DNA of 64,000 nt, taken from contig NC_084717.1 in the NCBI RefSeq assembly GCF_033807575.1, forward strand, positions 12,277,692 through 12,341,691. Direction: 5' to 3'. Under the pieces are notes generated by a model, which did no database searches, had not been told where the DNA came from, and saw only the letters and a program-made list of their open reading frames with translations. The number at the start of each line of letters is the position of its first letter. Positions within the stretch are counted from its first letter, which is position 1. This DNA comes from Cydia pomonella (Eukaryota; Arthropoda; Insecta; Lepidoptera; Tortricidae). A program made the translations under genes and the position numbers. Below, piece after piece: positions 9,958 through 21,190 of the stretch.

Positions 9958-10984
9958 ATAAATTGTTACAGATTCAAGGATGGTATATTGTTGTAAAATA
10001 TTTAATTCGGTTTTGTAGATTGTTACTGATTTTTCTTGTATTGTTTTTGAATATTTTAGTGGCAAAAATGTGATTTTGTTTGGGGATTGTGTTAAGCACC
10101 TAGGTAGTTTTTATATTGTAACTAAAGTAAAAGTGAATAAATTTAAATAACTTTTCTATATTTTCTGCTTTCATTGTCACAGAGCTTAACCAATTCTTGA
10201 TTAAAATAAAGTACACAATATTTTATTAGGCACTTTAAAATTTTATTAAATTAACCTAATGTAATATCGGTTAAATTCTCTCACCATAACGATGCACCAT
10301 AAATTTCCTCTCGAAAATGTCAAATAAGCGCTCGAAGTATCGCAAATAGAATCCGTATCAATTACTGAAATAAAAAGTGCAACAAATGACCCTTCTCTCG
10401 ATCTATACAAATATAATTAGTTTTGTGCCGAACATCCCATAAACTTTACCCTATTTTTACCCAGTTTTACCCCAAAACACGGCTTTTTAACCCCGTTTTT
10501 CGGCGTGTTTTTTTTGCACAATTGACAGCACAATATTTACGGTGTCAAGAGGTGATCACTGTGAAATCGCACTAAACTGTTCCGTTCTCATGACCTTTGC
10601 AGCATTATTTCATATATCAATTGTTAAATATTAATTACTGATACTTAGTAACGAGAATAGAGACTTGTTATCTTCTTTTTTGATATTTAATAACTGACTG
10701 AATTTATAGCATTTTATAATGTTATATAAAATTATGTAGGTTGTAAAGGTTATATGGTATTCTTAGTATTTTGAACGTGTCTAATTTACAGTAAAGCATC
10801 AAGGATCATTCAATTAATTGACCAAGTGAAGAGAAAATATTGAAAAAAATATTTTATAGTTAATATATAGCATAAAATAGCCAAACAAATGCTTGCATTC
10901 TATATGCAGTCCCCAAAGAAAATACAAAACTTACCCATAAATTATTTGTTTATTACTTATGTTTTTCGCAATTACTTTACTTTT
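9958..10984. other. gene-free AT-rich stretch
   Basis: No coding or repeat structure is recognised. AATAAA-like motifs near 10137-10142 are unremarkable in this base composition. Confidence 0.5.
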
Positions 10985-10987
10985 ACA

Positions 10988-11072
10988 TCTATTTTTCTAC
11001 CACGTCAGTAGCAAACAAGCGTACGGCCCTGCTAGTGAACAGTATAGTTACATTACCTATGCAACTGCCAAA
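10988..11072 (-). repeat. 3' UTR fragment of LINE family C
   Basis: The plus strand reads TACCACGTCAGTAGCAAACA followed by GCGTACGGCC, a decayed match to the starts of the fragments at 20985 and 52757. Those are 3' untranslated sequence of a minus-strand LINE. Only about 85 bp are recognisable. Confidence 0.5.
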
Positions 11073-11074
11073 AT

Positions 11075-12811
11075 TAACCAAACTATACTTAACGTCCCTT
11101 CACCACACCGAACAATGTGCTAACCCTTGCATAGATCAGAGTTTTATTAATTTGAATGTCGCCATTCCTACCTGATCTGACAATGGTTTCGCGAATCCAT
11201 TCAGTTTTGCATAGGGGTCTATTCTAATGCTCAATAGTATAACGGGCAGATGTGTTATATCTTGTATTATTAATTAAAACTTGCATCAAAGGTATTCCGG
11301 TATTAAATTTACCTTGTTTTTCTAGTTTCTTGTATCCTTGGAATAAAAAGAAGGCCAGTTTATATTTCCTTAGTTATTAATAAATATATTTTAGCTACCT
11401 ATTATATTTTATAAGTACCAGTGAAGTTAAAATCCTATTCTAGATTATGCATATCAAATATACCAAGCAGTGATAGACAGTCAATTGGATAAATATGCAC
11501 GTAGAGCATGGTCTTAATACTAACATAAACTTAGTTACTTGGATTGGTAGTATAGTAACTAAATAGCAAAGCTCCTAGCTTTAGTAGGTACAGTTTAACC
11601 TAACGCTAAAATCTAAAGACGTACGAAAACAGCACGCGCTTCCAATTTACAATTCAAAAGCCAAATTAGTGCCTAACCTTCTCGAGTTCTTTGAAGCATA
11701 ATTAAGTATGAAAGCTTTGAAGAATATGAGATTTTATCAAACAAATAAAAGCCATAGTTGAAGCACTCTTCGGCTATCGGAGATCAGAACAACCAGGCGC
11801 GTAATTTGAAGTACACTACATGTCAAGTGTAGTCGCGCCTTTATGGTCTTATCTTTGCATCGGTGTGCGCGGACCTTTGACAAATTATTCGATTTGACAT
11901 TTAAATGTAAGATACATTCTGTGACAATAATTTAAAAATATTTAGGTTCGGTCTATGTTTCAGAAATGATGATGGATTGGTAAAATTAATTTATAAGAAC
12001 TTATTCAAATTTGATTAATATATATCTGTAAACTTTTGAGATATTTTTAAATTATTTTTATTTATTTTTAAATGACCTTATCAGTCAAACCACTTTGTCA
12101 GTAGAAAAAGGCGCGATTTGAAAATTGTCTTTGCGAAGAAAACCCTTCGCGCGTACTTTTAATTTGCCGCTTTTTTTACTGATGGTAATGGATTGACAGA
12201 TTATACAAGTCGATACTACCAAAACACCTAAGGAAAATGTCAGATGAAATACATAGTTCAGATTTAACGAGTCGGTTTAAAACTTTATCGATTACGCTTC
12301 AATTCAAAAATCGAACTCACAAAGCAACGGTTTGTTATTTCAAAAACTGATTTATGGCCAGAGACAATTTTTAAAAAGCGAGTGCGTTTTTTTCTTAAAT
12401 ATTTGTGTTTGAAACGGGTGTTTTATTTATGTCGAAAAATTTCGCAAGGGTTACAACGGTAAAGGGGTCCGATATTATTATTGCGAAATGTTGGTGCCGG
12501 TATTGTTCAATAATGAATTATTGGGTCGGAACGTTTCAGGTACATTAAATGGCATGTGAAGGGTTAGTTTGCAAGATGACACTCTGTTTCACACGCGAAA
12601 ACCAGGTAGTGCAGTGTCTGTGCGAATATGTGGCGGGCAGTCTGCGAGTGTGATATAACGGAAAATGATTATAAATGAATAAATAGTGTAATACGTGACT
12701 ATGGTGGAAGACAAGAATACGGCGCGCTTGACTACAAGCATTTGGGAACTAGCAATTCTTGACATGCGCGTCATTTGAAGGTATGTAAAGTGTTGGACGC
12801 AATATGTTGAC
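11075..12811. other. gene-free stretch
   Basis: No coding, RNA or repeat structure is recognised. Confidence 0.5.
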
Positions 12812-13169
12812 AGCTTAAGTCCCCGGCAAGCTCGGCCAAATTTTCCATACAAACGGAGTTTCGTTCTCATTTTAAAACTACATGTTGGATTGTAATGAAA
12901 CTTTGCACAAAGAATAACATGAGGTATATCTAGGGCTGTAATTAGTTTATATGGCTCCACTTTATAAAACAAACGAAATAGAGCAAAAACCAGTTTTGTG
13001 TGATCATTTTAAATTCGCTGTATTTTTTATCTGAGGCTACATAAACTAATTACAGCCTTATTCTATTGTATGTAAGTACAAAGTTATAGAGCAATCTAGC
13101 TAGTCGTTTTTAAATGAGAGCGTAACTACGTTTGTATGACGAACCGGGCTTGCTGGCGACCCTTAAGCC
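12812..13169. mobile_element. MITE with long imperfect terminal inverted repeats
   Basis: The left end reads CTTAAGTCCCCGGCAAGCTC, continuing through CCATACAAACGGAGTTTCG. The right end is its imperfect inverse (CTACGTTTGTATGACGAACC, continuing to GGCGACCCTTAAG). The arms span about 60 bp around an AT-rich interior that itself contains inverted GCTGTAATTAGTTTAT. There is no coding capacity. It sits 9 bp from the MITE at 13179-13434. Confidence 0.65.
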
Positions 13170-13178
13170 TGAGATATA

Positions 13179-13434
13179 CGGCCCGATTCGAAGAATGAGA
13201 TACGATAACGATAAGTTCTGGTTTAGATATCGTTTGTATGTTGTATAATTGACAGAAGTAGCTCGATTCGGGCAACCAATGTCACTTTAAAGTTAGAAAT
13301 ATCGTAGATAGATCTTATTGGGATCACAGCGGAATCGAAATAGACGTCAATTTTGACATGTCGTTCAGTTATCGATCTTTTAAAGATCTTTCCAAGATCT
13401 TAAACGTGTCTTAATCATTCTTCGAATTGGGCCG
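13179..13434. mobile_element. MITE family 1, copy a
   Basis: A 256-bp element with inverted ends: CGGCCCGATTCGAAGAATGA on the left and TCATTCTTCGAATTGGGCCG on the right. It is closely matched in opposite orientation by the element at 62126-62388, including the internal GATAACGATAAGTTCTGGTT and TTGACATGTCGTTCAGTTAT segments. It does not encode protein; a transposase would have to come from elsewhere. Confidence 0.8.
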
Positions 13435-13932
13435 ATACAAGTATGTACCGAACTGTGCATTTCCTGAGCTATTTTGGATCTATGGACTGGATCTATCGAG
13501 AATGAAGGTCTTGAATTTGTTAACGACACACATTTAAACATGAATAAGGAAAATCATTTACCGACCCTTTCATAAATTAATTAGTAATAAGAGTATCTGA
13601 TCTAAACTCGCTTGAGAAGCATCTAATTTACCAAAAATACTTTATGTCTCGTCATCAAATGTTAAATTATTTTAATTATATTCCAATCTTAAAATCTATT
13701 TATAAAGATAATTCCAGACCCGAGAGTTCACGGTTATAATCAAATTTATCCCGAGTCACGCGTGCAACCTGGCCGTAACCCGAAACCCTTGTAAGGGCCT
13801 TTGTGTCTTAACCCTTATAATACCTTTTTTTAACCCTTCCTTAACCCCTCTACCTGACCTTACTTCCTGATCCATTCCTTACTCGAACTGTCTCGTAAGT
13901 GCGTGTGCGCAAGTTAGTGTTCGATTTTTGAA
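13435..13932 (+). promoter_or_regulatory. possible promoter/5' UTR upstream of the candidate exon
   Basis: This segment is AT-rich at first, then more mixed at about 13735-13920, with runs of AACCCTT and a CGTAAGTGCGTGTGCGCAAG stretch just upstream of the candidate start codon at 13933. No confident TATA box or initiator can be named. The assignment depends entirely on the exon being real. Confidence 0.2.
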
Positions 13933-14003
13933 ATGCGATTTAAAATGTGGAGAGTGAATTGTTTTGTGCCTGTGTTTACTGTGCTAGGTTATTTTTTAAT
14001 ATG
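13933..14003 (+). CDS. candidate first coding exon (signal-peptide-like)
   Basis: An ATG with a purine at -3 opens a 71-bp frame. It encodes a short basic start (MRFKMWRVN) followed by an uninterrupted hydrophobic run of about 14 residues (CFVPVFTVLGYFLI). It then reaches ATG|GTAAGTGAG, a consensus 5' splice donor with GT at 14004-14005. This is the expected layout of a first exon for a secreted or membrane protein gene with long introns. I cannot find a convincing partner exon downstream, and chance donors of this quality are expected in 64 kb. Treat it as a hypothesis; the protein family is unknown. Confidence 0.3.
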
Positions 14004-14151
14004 GTAAGTGAGATTTTAAAATAATATTAGTTAGTATAAACTATAATATTTTTATTTTTTCCGTACTGAATTTACTAACTGGAAAAGTAGGCTTTACATT
14101 GGGGTGTCCAATTACTTTTAATTTCAGATAAATTACCTATATAGGTATTAA

Positions 14152-14253
14152 AAAGAGTAATGAAAAAGAGTAAAAGCAACAAACAATGTTACGTGTTTCA
14201 TATCAAAATTAAAATACTAATACAAAAATATCGAATAAAAAAATAATTACATA
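14152..14253 (+). repeat. about 102-bp dispersed direct repeat, copy 1
   Basis: AAAGAGTAATGAAAAAGAGT through GCAACAAACAATGTTACGTG and on to an A/T-rich ATATCGAATAAAA end. It is almost identical to 16423-16525 in the same orientation. The function and family are unknown. Confidence 0.75.
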
Positions 14254-15607
14254 CAGTCGGCTGCAAGAATATGTATCGAGAGAATCGTCTCATAAATATG
14301 GTACTACGCTCTTATTACACTGGAATAAGATGCTATGGGACATATTTTTGAGTAAGATGTGTACACCCATATTTCACACTTGACTGTACAAGTGTACACT
14401 ACAACAGATATTTCCAATATTTTCGTGGCGATGAAAATCCATAATTTATGTTGTTTATTTTGAGGGCCATTAATATAATTTTTTAAGATTGGTAATAATA
14501 ATAATGTCAACTTACATAACTTTAATTTTTTAAGTAAGTATTTAATTTTTAAAAATTAAACATCTTGAAAAACCTAAACAAACTATTTCTGCACATATCA
14601 TTCTATATCATTAACCTGCGATAACTATCGTTAATTAAATAACAACGTGTTAGTGCGTCGAATTGAGTGATTCTAGTTAATAATGCTAAATGAATTTAAC
14701 TGTCAGCTCATCTAGGGGCCGCTAAGTGAGATTAATCTTGCTGTGTGATGATGGATATCATTAGATTGTGTAAAATAATTGCGCCCAATGGTTATAACTA
14801 GCGGTTATAAGTTGAAATGAGTTTACTAGGAATAAACAGAATCCTAGTAATTTAATCATGTGTGTGTCTTGATTAATACCTATTCCATTCAACTTTGGGA
14901 AAATTAAAACATTTTATAAAATATTTCATTTGTATCTTTTAAGTATCTAGTCAAACTACTATATAAATTATAAACTGATATAGATGTCATATAATAAAAA
15001 AAGTGATAAAAATTACGCGGCGGTGGGCTTTGTCAATTTTCATTTAGCATTTTATATGACATTCATTTCAGATGTAACTTATTCCATTGAGCTTTTTTTG
15101 CAACATTAAGTAAGAAGCAACAAAAAATCTAAGTGTGATGTAACTTATCTAGATAATCAGAAAAACCAATAAACTTGTCCTTGCCAACACACACACACTG
15201 CTTCCTATTTTCCTTATTACTCACTTGTCAAATTACGCCGACAGAAACAAAACACGAGCAACGTCAGCAATAAAAAGACCGGACTCTTCAAAACAAAATG
15301 CCCTCACGACGGTATCCCGGCAAAGGATGATACCCTGTTATTTGCAACATATTCCAATATATTATTTTTTATTACCCACCCACCGAGGGGAGAGGGGGGC
15401 AGTCGCGTCATGCGTGTTATTTGATATAAAGTCAGAACTCAACTTCGTTATGCGATATTCCCTTTTCAAAGGACAATACTCTAGGAGTATTTTGAGACGG
15501 ATGTTTTCTGGTATCCAATTATTTGGGACATGTTCCTATGAGTCGTTAGTGAAGCTTAGTTGAGTGCGCGCTCGACGAGAAACATGGATTTTTATATGAT
15601 AATGCTC
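14254..15607. other. gene-free stretch
   Basis: No coding or repeat structure is recognised. The 112-codon ORF at 15225-15563 has no recognisable domain. Confidence 0.45.
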
Positions 15608-15700
15608 AATTATTTATTTATTTAAACTTTACATAAAATATGTATGACAATGTGCAGATGGCGAACTTAATGCCAAATGGCTCTAGAAGTCGACTATAAT
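15608..15700 (-). repeat. LINE family D 3' end fragment
   Basis: The plus strand reads TTATTTATTTAAACTTTACA, then GATGGCGAACTTAATGCCAA and ATGGC. It matches the 3' end of the minus-strand LINE at 33716-34740 (TTTATTTAAACTTTATTGCA, then ATGGCGGACTTAATGCCAGA). It is a short 5'-truncated copy with no coding left. Confidence 0.6.
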
Positions 15701-15856
15701 TCCAACCCTAACAGAGATATACACAATTGGTGCATAGTGAAAAGTTTAATGAATGAATTACAAAAAACGGTAAACTGTACTTATAATCTGCGTATAAATA
15801 ACTACATAAATAAATATTTTGTGTATAATATGCTGTATAACTATCACATATAAAAT

Positions 15857-16264
15857 ATACACCATGGGCCAATCAAACCCGACAAATTTTAAAGGTGTAC
15901 TCCTGACCGCATTTAGAGACTAAAATGTCATACAAAGATTCCTTAACTCGATCTTGTATTAGAGGTGATGACAATTTTTGTAAAAATTTGTTTCTTTTAT
16001 AACTTAGTGGAAAACTCATTTAGCTGTGACACTATGTGACTTGATTTAGACATACATACTGACAGACATTTTAAAATAAACTCGCATTTTTTATCTGTTA
16101 AAAAACTTTAGTTAGGTATTCGTTGTAATTTTGTTTTTCACCAAGGTGTAAAAATATTTTTTTTTTGTCGAATTTGGCCTAAACCCTTATAACTTTTTTG
16201 CTCTTTATAACCTAAGAATGCGTGGTTAAAATCTGTCGGGTTTAATTGACCCACGGTTTATACT
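15857..16264. mobile_element. MITE with about 38-bp terminal inverted repeats
   Basis: The left end contains CCATGGGCCAATCAAACCCG followed by ACAAATTTTAA. The right end contains TTAAAATCTGTCGGGTTTAA followed by TTGACCCACGG, its imperfect inverse. The length is about 408 bp. There is no coding capacity. It lies between the two copies of the direct repeat at 14152 and 16423. Confidence 0.7.
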
Positions 16265-16422
16265 ATAAATATAATGTTGGTATTATTATTATTTGAATTC
16301 TTGTTTTAGCAAATGCTTATGTAACATTCGCTTGATGGAATACTTACATGAAGCTTGTCTGATATTTTGATGAAGTGAATTCCAAAGATGACTAGTCTGG
16401 ACGACGAAAATATTATGTCACT

Positions 16423-16525
16423 AAAGAGTAATGAAAAAGAGTAAAAAGCAACAAACAATGTTACGTGTTTCATATCAAAATTAAAATATTAATACAAAAA
16501 TATCGAATAAAAAATAATTATATAC
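16423..16525 (+). repeat. about 102-bp dispersed direct repeat, copy 2
   Basis: Nearly identical to 14152-14253, differing by single-base changes and one extra A. Both are on the plus strand, about 2.27 kb apart. Confidence 0.75.
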
Positions 16526-17007
16526 CTACGTGAGCACGTAATCTAATATAAAATATAGGATTTCGATATATTTTCCTAGACACGTTAAAATAATAAAAAA
16601 TAACCTATCGGCCATTTTGTGGGGGTGGTCAACAATGCCCCCGCACCCCCTGAGTGGCCAGAGGGTGGAGTGTGCTCAAATGACGCTTCATCTAATGAGG
16701 GGTGACGTGGGGAGGTATTAATTTGGTGAACTACAGCAGGACTCTTTCTAATGAAGTGTTATATTCATTACAAATGTAAAACTCATAGAATTTGTAACTC
16801 AAAATTGTACATAGTAAAATTGTTTTATTAGAATTGTGTTGGGGTACTAAATTAAATTCAGCGGCTCGTTACTTTTGAGTAGCTAATTTTATTATTAGAA
16901 GCGATCTAAATAAGTTAATTTCAGATACATTCATTGTACTGGCAGTATTTTATTGTAGTAGTAGAGACAGTCAGCATTAAATAGATAGTGACGGTCAAAT
17001 TTGCCAA
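16526..17007. other. gene-free stretch
   Basis: A GC-richer block near 16608-16710 (GGGGGTGGTCAACAATGCCC) vaguely resembles one near 17508-17580 (GGGGGCGGTCAGCGCGGGTG), suggesting an old shared repeat. Nothing else is recognised. Confidence 0.35.
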
Positions 17008-17117
17008 ATATAGATCGTGTCATGTACGATGACGTGTGCCTTGACTCGTGTTGTGATGTTATTAAAGGTTAGATTTGACAAATCTGCGCGTCATCGTCGA
17101 TGACACGAACTATATAT
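17008..17117. mobile_element. small MITE (family 5), copy a
   Basis: An approximately 110-bp element with inverted ends: ATCGTGTCATGTACGATGAC and GTCATCGTCGATGACACGAA. The centre TTATTAAAGGTTAGATTT is shared with the copy at 31701-31806. Non-coding. Confidence 0.7.
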
Positions 17118-17131
17118 TTTAACACGCCTTT

Positions 17132-17474
17132 CGGCCCGTATCGAACTTAAAGACTTTCTTCAAACAAAAACGTCACTTTTCCGATCCATATCGTATCTAG
17201 ACACAATATTGGCGTCGCTTGTATTTCCCCCACCACTAAGTTCGCACATAGCCATTACACGTTTATGGTGGCACTTCCACAATCTCAGCACCTCGATCCG
17301 ACACAAGGTTGTTACTGTGACTAACAAGATACCTACGAAAACAGACGGCCTGATTCTAATTTTAGTATACGTCAAAAAAAAAGCCTGCTTGAAGAAACTT
17401 TTGACACTGACAGATCCGGTCCATATCGTATCCAGATCTAATTTTTAACGTATATTGAAATGTGAATCAGGCCG
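17132..17474. mobile_element. MITE family 2, copy a
   Basis: Inverted ends CGGCCCGTATCGAAC and TGAATCAGGCCG bracket 343 bp. The interior includes TTCTTCAAACAAAAACGTCA and CATATCGTATC motifs, which recur at 38008-38121 and 56936-57092. The terminal motif is close to that of MITE family 1, suggesting the same transposase superfamily. Non-coding. Confidence 0.65.
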
Positions 17475-17859
17475 TAAATCTTGGTAAAATTAAACTACAA
17501 TGTCGACGCCATATTGCGGGGGCGGTCAGCGCGGGTGCAAGGGCGCGGGGGTGTGAATAGCCAAAGAGTTGCGGCCATTTTTGCTCGCCAAATAATGTTG
17601 GACATTTCAGGACAATGTTCACCCATTTTGTGAAATGAGGGACTTAAGTTTAGAGAGTGAAAAGGGAGTAATTATTTTGGGCAGAATAACACGCAAAAAT
17701 AAATATAACAAGTGAAATTTACTGTCGATTTCTATACATTGTGTAAATTCTATACGGGCGAATATTTAGACAGTGGTTAGCATAAGACCTAAGAAGTATG
17801 CTGAGATATTTTTTTCTTAGACATACAATGAAAATATTTACCATAAAAAATAATTCAAC
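17475..17859. other. gene-free stretch
   Basis: A GC-rich patch at about 17505-17580 is followed by AT-rich sequence. No gene or clear repeat is seen. Confidence 0.4.
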
Positions 17860-18058
17860 CCGCAATCATTGTAAATGTAAAGCAACACACAAGTTACGAG
17901 ATACGATCTTCTTATAGTAACTGTCAACGCTTGTTGCAGTTACTATAAAAAGATCGTATCTCGTAAGGTCATGTCATGTTGCCTCGTAATGTTTGCAGTA
18001 CATTGCTGCACGGTAAATTTTTAAAAAGTGTAACTTAAAAAATACTTCTTAATTGATG
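17860..18058 (-). mobile_element. MITE family 4, copy a, with long internal hairpin
   Basis: A minus-strand copy of a repeat also present at 48163-48362 and 49385-49728. It holds a near-perfect hairpin: arms 17894-17923 and 17937-17966 pair at 29 of 30 positions around a 13-nt loop. The outer parts include the CAGCAATGTACTGCAAAC and TGTGTTGCTTTACAT motifs seen in the other copies. Non-coding. Confidence 0.75.
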
Positions 18059-20816
18059 ATTACAATAAAGGGACACAAAAAGATCAACAAATTAATTGGT
18101 ATCATATTTTAAAATAATATTAATAATTAACAACCAATTTATTCAGTCAGTGCTACTCAGTTGATTTAAAAGTGCAGTGTGCCTCGAATGCGTATGTTTG
18201 CTGTACTTTGCTTACTATAGATGTAGAGCCTTGCACGAGTTGCTAATGACCACCAACAACCTTTTTCATAATTTTAGTCAATAGTAAGCTGTACTGGTTA
18301 AATAAAAACATCGTGTTGTGTTACGAGTATACAATCTATAAAATAAATAAAAATCAACAACAAATAGACTCTTAAAACCTTCTTCTTCAATTCCTTACAG
18401 AACCTTGTACTTTAAAATTAGACACAAATTCACATACCACGCTCCATGGCAAAACAAGTGTAAGTACCTTGAAGATTATACCATGATTCAACTCTTTGTC
18501 GCTAGCCCAAACATCGGCCATAATTCATAAAACATTTTGTCTACTGTGATCTCAAATCCAGTATAACTTGATCTCGAAATCTCTCTCAATTATGGGTTTC
18601 CTTATACTGGTTGGGACGAAATCACGCGCTTAGGAATTATTGTGAATCGGCCGCACGTAACGGGGCCGAGCTAGGGACAGCTACAAATGTCGCGGTCAGT
18701 CCCCCACCCCCCCACTACGGGCTACGCCGTAGCCGGTGCTACGACCGCTACGAAATGTGCTAGCATTTACGGGTAGACTGTTTTAAATTGAAGTTGAAAC
18801 TAATTTGGATGCTATTTCTATATAATGCTTGGTGAAATAGCAACGTCTTCTTTACTTGTATTAATTGTAACTTAAAAATAAATAGTTAAATGTCGAAAGA
18901 ATACAATTATCTACGGGTTACAGACTTATCGGGATAGAGTATATTTAGAAAACTTAATCCTCTATTACTAACTAAATCACAGTGTTTTAAATAACTAAAA
19001 CAGTTAGGTTAGCATGAGTTTTACTTACATTAGAAACTTAATAGTCGTTAAGAGGAAAGTGGTCGGCCCCTTCTCCATACAAACGTAGCCCAGAGAGGAA
19101 AATGAGGACTACGTTTCTACGGAGGAGTAGTCGTCCGCTTTCCATTCAAACATTTTTGTAATATCTCAAAACTGTGCCAACATCAACAATACAAAACAAG
19201 TGTTCAGACAGTAAGGATGCTTTTGGTTGAGCCGGGAATTTAAAATTTAAACAACGTGTTCTCTGGAATCCAGAGTACCAAATAATGAAGCATCCAGAAT
19301 CTGGATGCTATACTAACATAATATCGATGTGGACTGTGTATATTTATCTATAACTAGGTATGCACTCGGACGTATAGCATAAGTACTTAGACTAATTTGA
19401 ACAATAAGACAGTAGAAAAAGGCTTTGGATCATGTAATGTGATTTTTCCCAATAAAGTATTGATGTAGAGCCAATTTGTTTACATGGCTCAATCAATTAG
19501 AGCCAGACCCGAACTGGCCGAATGGCCAATAAAGGGAAACGGCGTTGTTACAACTCTACGTATCCATCCTCGGTACTTACAAATACTGAGTACCGGTACT
19601 AGGTATTTTATACTAGGTTTTTTCTCGGTTCGTAAAACGAATGTGACTTTTGTCAATGTTAGAAATGTTTGAATTATAAACGTCAGATAGGAAATGAGTA
19701 CATAACTACAATTTAAAAAAAATTAATCTCATCATAGCAGCTCCACTCCGTCACATTTTTTTGGGAATGACCCAAATATGAATTACACACCTTCCGTAAT
19801 AACGCTAGCCAAGAAAACTAACAATGGGCTACTTGACAGTTTTTTGTAAATAGTGTCAATCGATCTTGATTTCCCTGAGGATCAAATGTCTATATAGTAC
19901 TCATGGCATTGAAGCAACACAAAGGTCAAAAATGAGAGTTAAAGTCTGACGCTCGCACTCGACGATCGAAACGCATTACATTAGTCTGTCCTAAATATAT
20001 GAAAGATCAAGAATTGCTATTTTGACCCCGAAATATTGCGTTTATGTATATAGTTTTTATACAATTTATTTTTCAATAAAATGTAAGGGATCGAATGGTA
20101 CCATTTTCTTTTTTGTTTATGAAGTAAAAAAAAAAAATTAACTTTGGTCCCTTGTATTTTTTTATAATCTCCATATAAATTTTTAAATTCCAATTTTTAT
20201 AATGAATGACTCATTTTCTATCCATTTAGCTAACTTTTGTAATAAAATTCAACATGTGTCAAGTACCCATTACGGAAAAACAAATTCAAAAGTCCTGCTT
20301 ACCTGCACTCGTAAAAAATCCTCGCTTCTTTTTCACTTATGTCACTAATCTTACAGTGAAAAATGTAAGTCAATTTTCACAACTTGATAGTGGTCAGGTC
20401 ATATTTGAAAATAACTTATATACATTTACACTATCCAATTATCCATCCATCCTAATCATCATATCCATCCATAGTTAATATACTATCCAAACAGAACTAA
20501 TCTTAAATACTAAGTTAAAATACCCGTTCCAAGTAAGTATATAAATACATCAAATAAAACCTCCCACGTTGCGATATTTTTCCTCTAGGTGGAAAAGGGG
20601 GGAGGTCAAGATAGATTGAACGGATATACGTAACTTTACGAGGCTATTAGCGTGTTTGCTCTCGGTGTGTTTCGGCCATTCATCTCTCGTTGGCCGAATC
20701 TCTTCGCCGACTCGGCGACTCACGACCTGTGTTATGTACTTATTTGAACTAGAATATTCGCTAGCGGAAAGAGAATTACTGTTATATTACAAATATGTTA
20801 GCAGGTTTTTCCGAGG
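18059..20816. other. mostly gene-free stretch
   Basis: GC-rich sequence at about 18645-18780 contains CTACGGGCTACGCCGTAGCC and resembles the core of the fold-back element at 23121-23251. A member of the 'CCATACAAACGTAG' repeat is listed separately at 19050-19150. No gene is recognised. Confidence 0.4.
19050..19150. repeat. 'CCATACAAACGTAG' repeat, fold-back copy
   Basis: The segment CTCCATACAAACGTAGCCCA and AGAGGAAAATGAGGACTACG form a loose inverted arrangement. The same words recur at 24508-24640 and, in reverse, at 25013-25117. Confidence 0.55.
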
Positions 20817-20897
20817 GTCTACAGTATGGGGTTCTTCAAAAAAGGAGTGTACAGGTTTTTAAAAGGTCGGCAACGCGCATGTAACACCTCTGGCTAA
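20817..20897 (+). pseudogene. LINE family C ORF2 C-terminal fragment
   Basis: The frame from 20817 encodes YSMGFFKKGVYRFLKGRQRA followed by CNTSG and a stop. This closely matches the end of the minus-strand ORF at 52815-53051 (YDMRFFEKGVYRFLKGGQRA, then CNTSG). It is the last 26 codons of a LINE ORF2. The upstream sequence is unrelated, so the copy is severely truncated. Confidence 0.7.
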
Positions 20898-20984
20898 ATA
20901 TAGTTTTTGTTATACAATTTTAACACCTACTATTATAATTAGAATACCGCTGCATTTGATATTATAACGGTATTTTATAAGATT

Positions 20985-21190
20985 TTTTTTATACTACGTA
21001 GGTGGCAAACAAGCATTTGGCCAGCCTGATGGTAAGCAGTCTCCGTAGCCTATGTACGCCTGCAACTCCAGAAGAGTTGCATGCGCGTTGCCGACCCTAA
21101 CACTGTGCACCCTCGTTGAGCTCTGGCAACCTTACTCACCGGCAGGAAAACAAGTAAACAACACTATGAGTAGGGTCTAGTGTTGTTGTT
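20985..21190 (-). repeat. LINE family C 3' UTR fragment
   Basis: The plus strand contains GGTGGCAAACAAGCATTTGG, GATGGTAAGCAGTCTCCGTA and GCCTATGTACGCCTGCAACT. These match the 3' UTR portion of the minus-strand LINE at 52757-53052. It continues with ACACTATGAGTAGGGTCTAG, which I recall from longer copies of this family. It lies about 90 bp from an oppositely oriented fragment of the same family. Confidence 0.65.

Noticed and set aside
12589..12972. 127-codon minus-strand ORF
   Set aside because: It runs into the MITE at 12812-13169 and has no recognisable domain.
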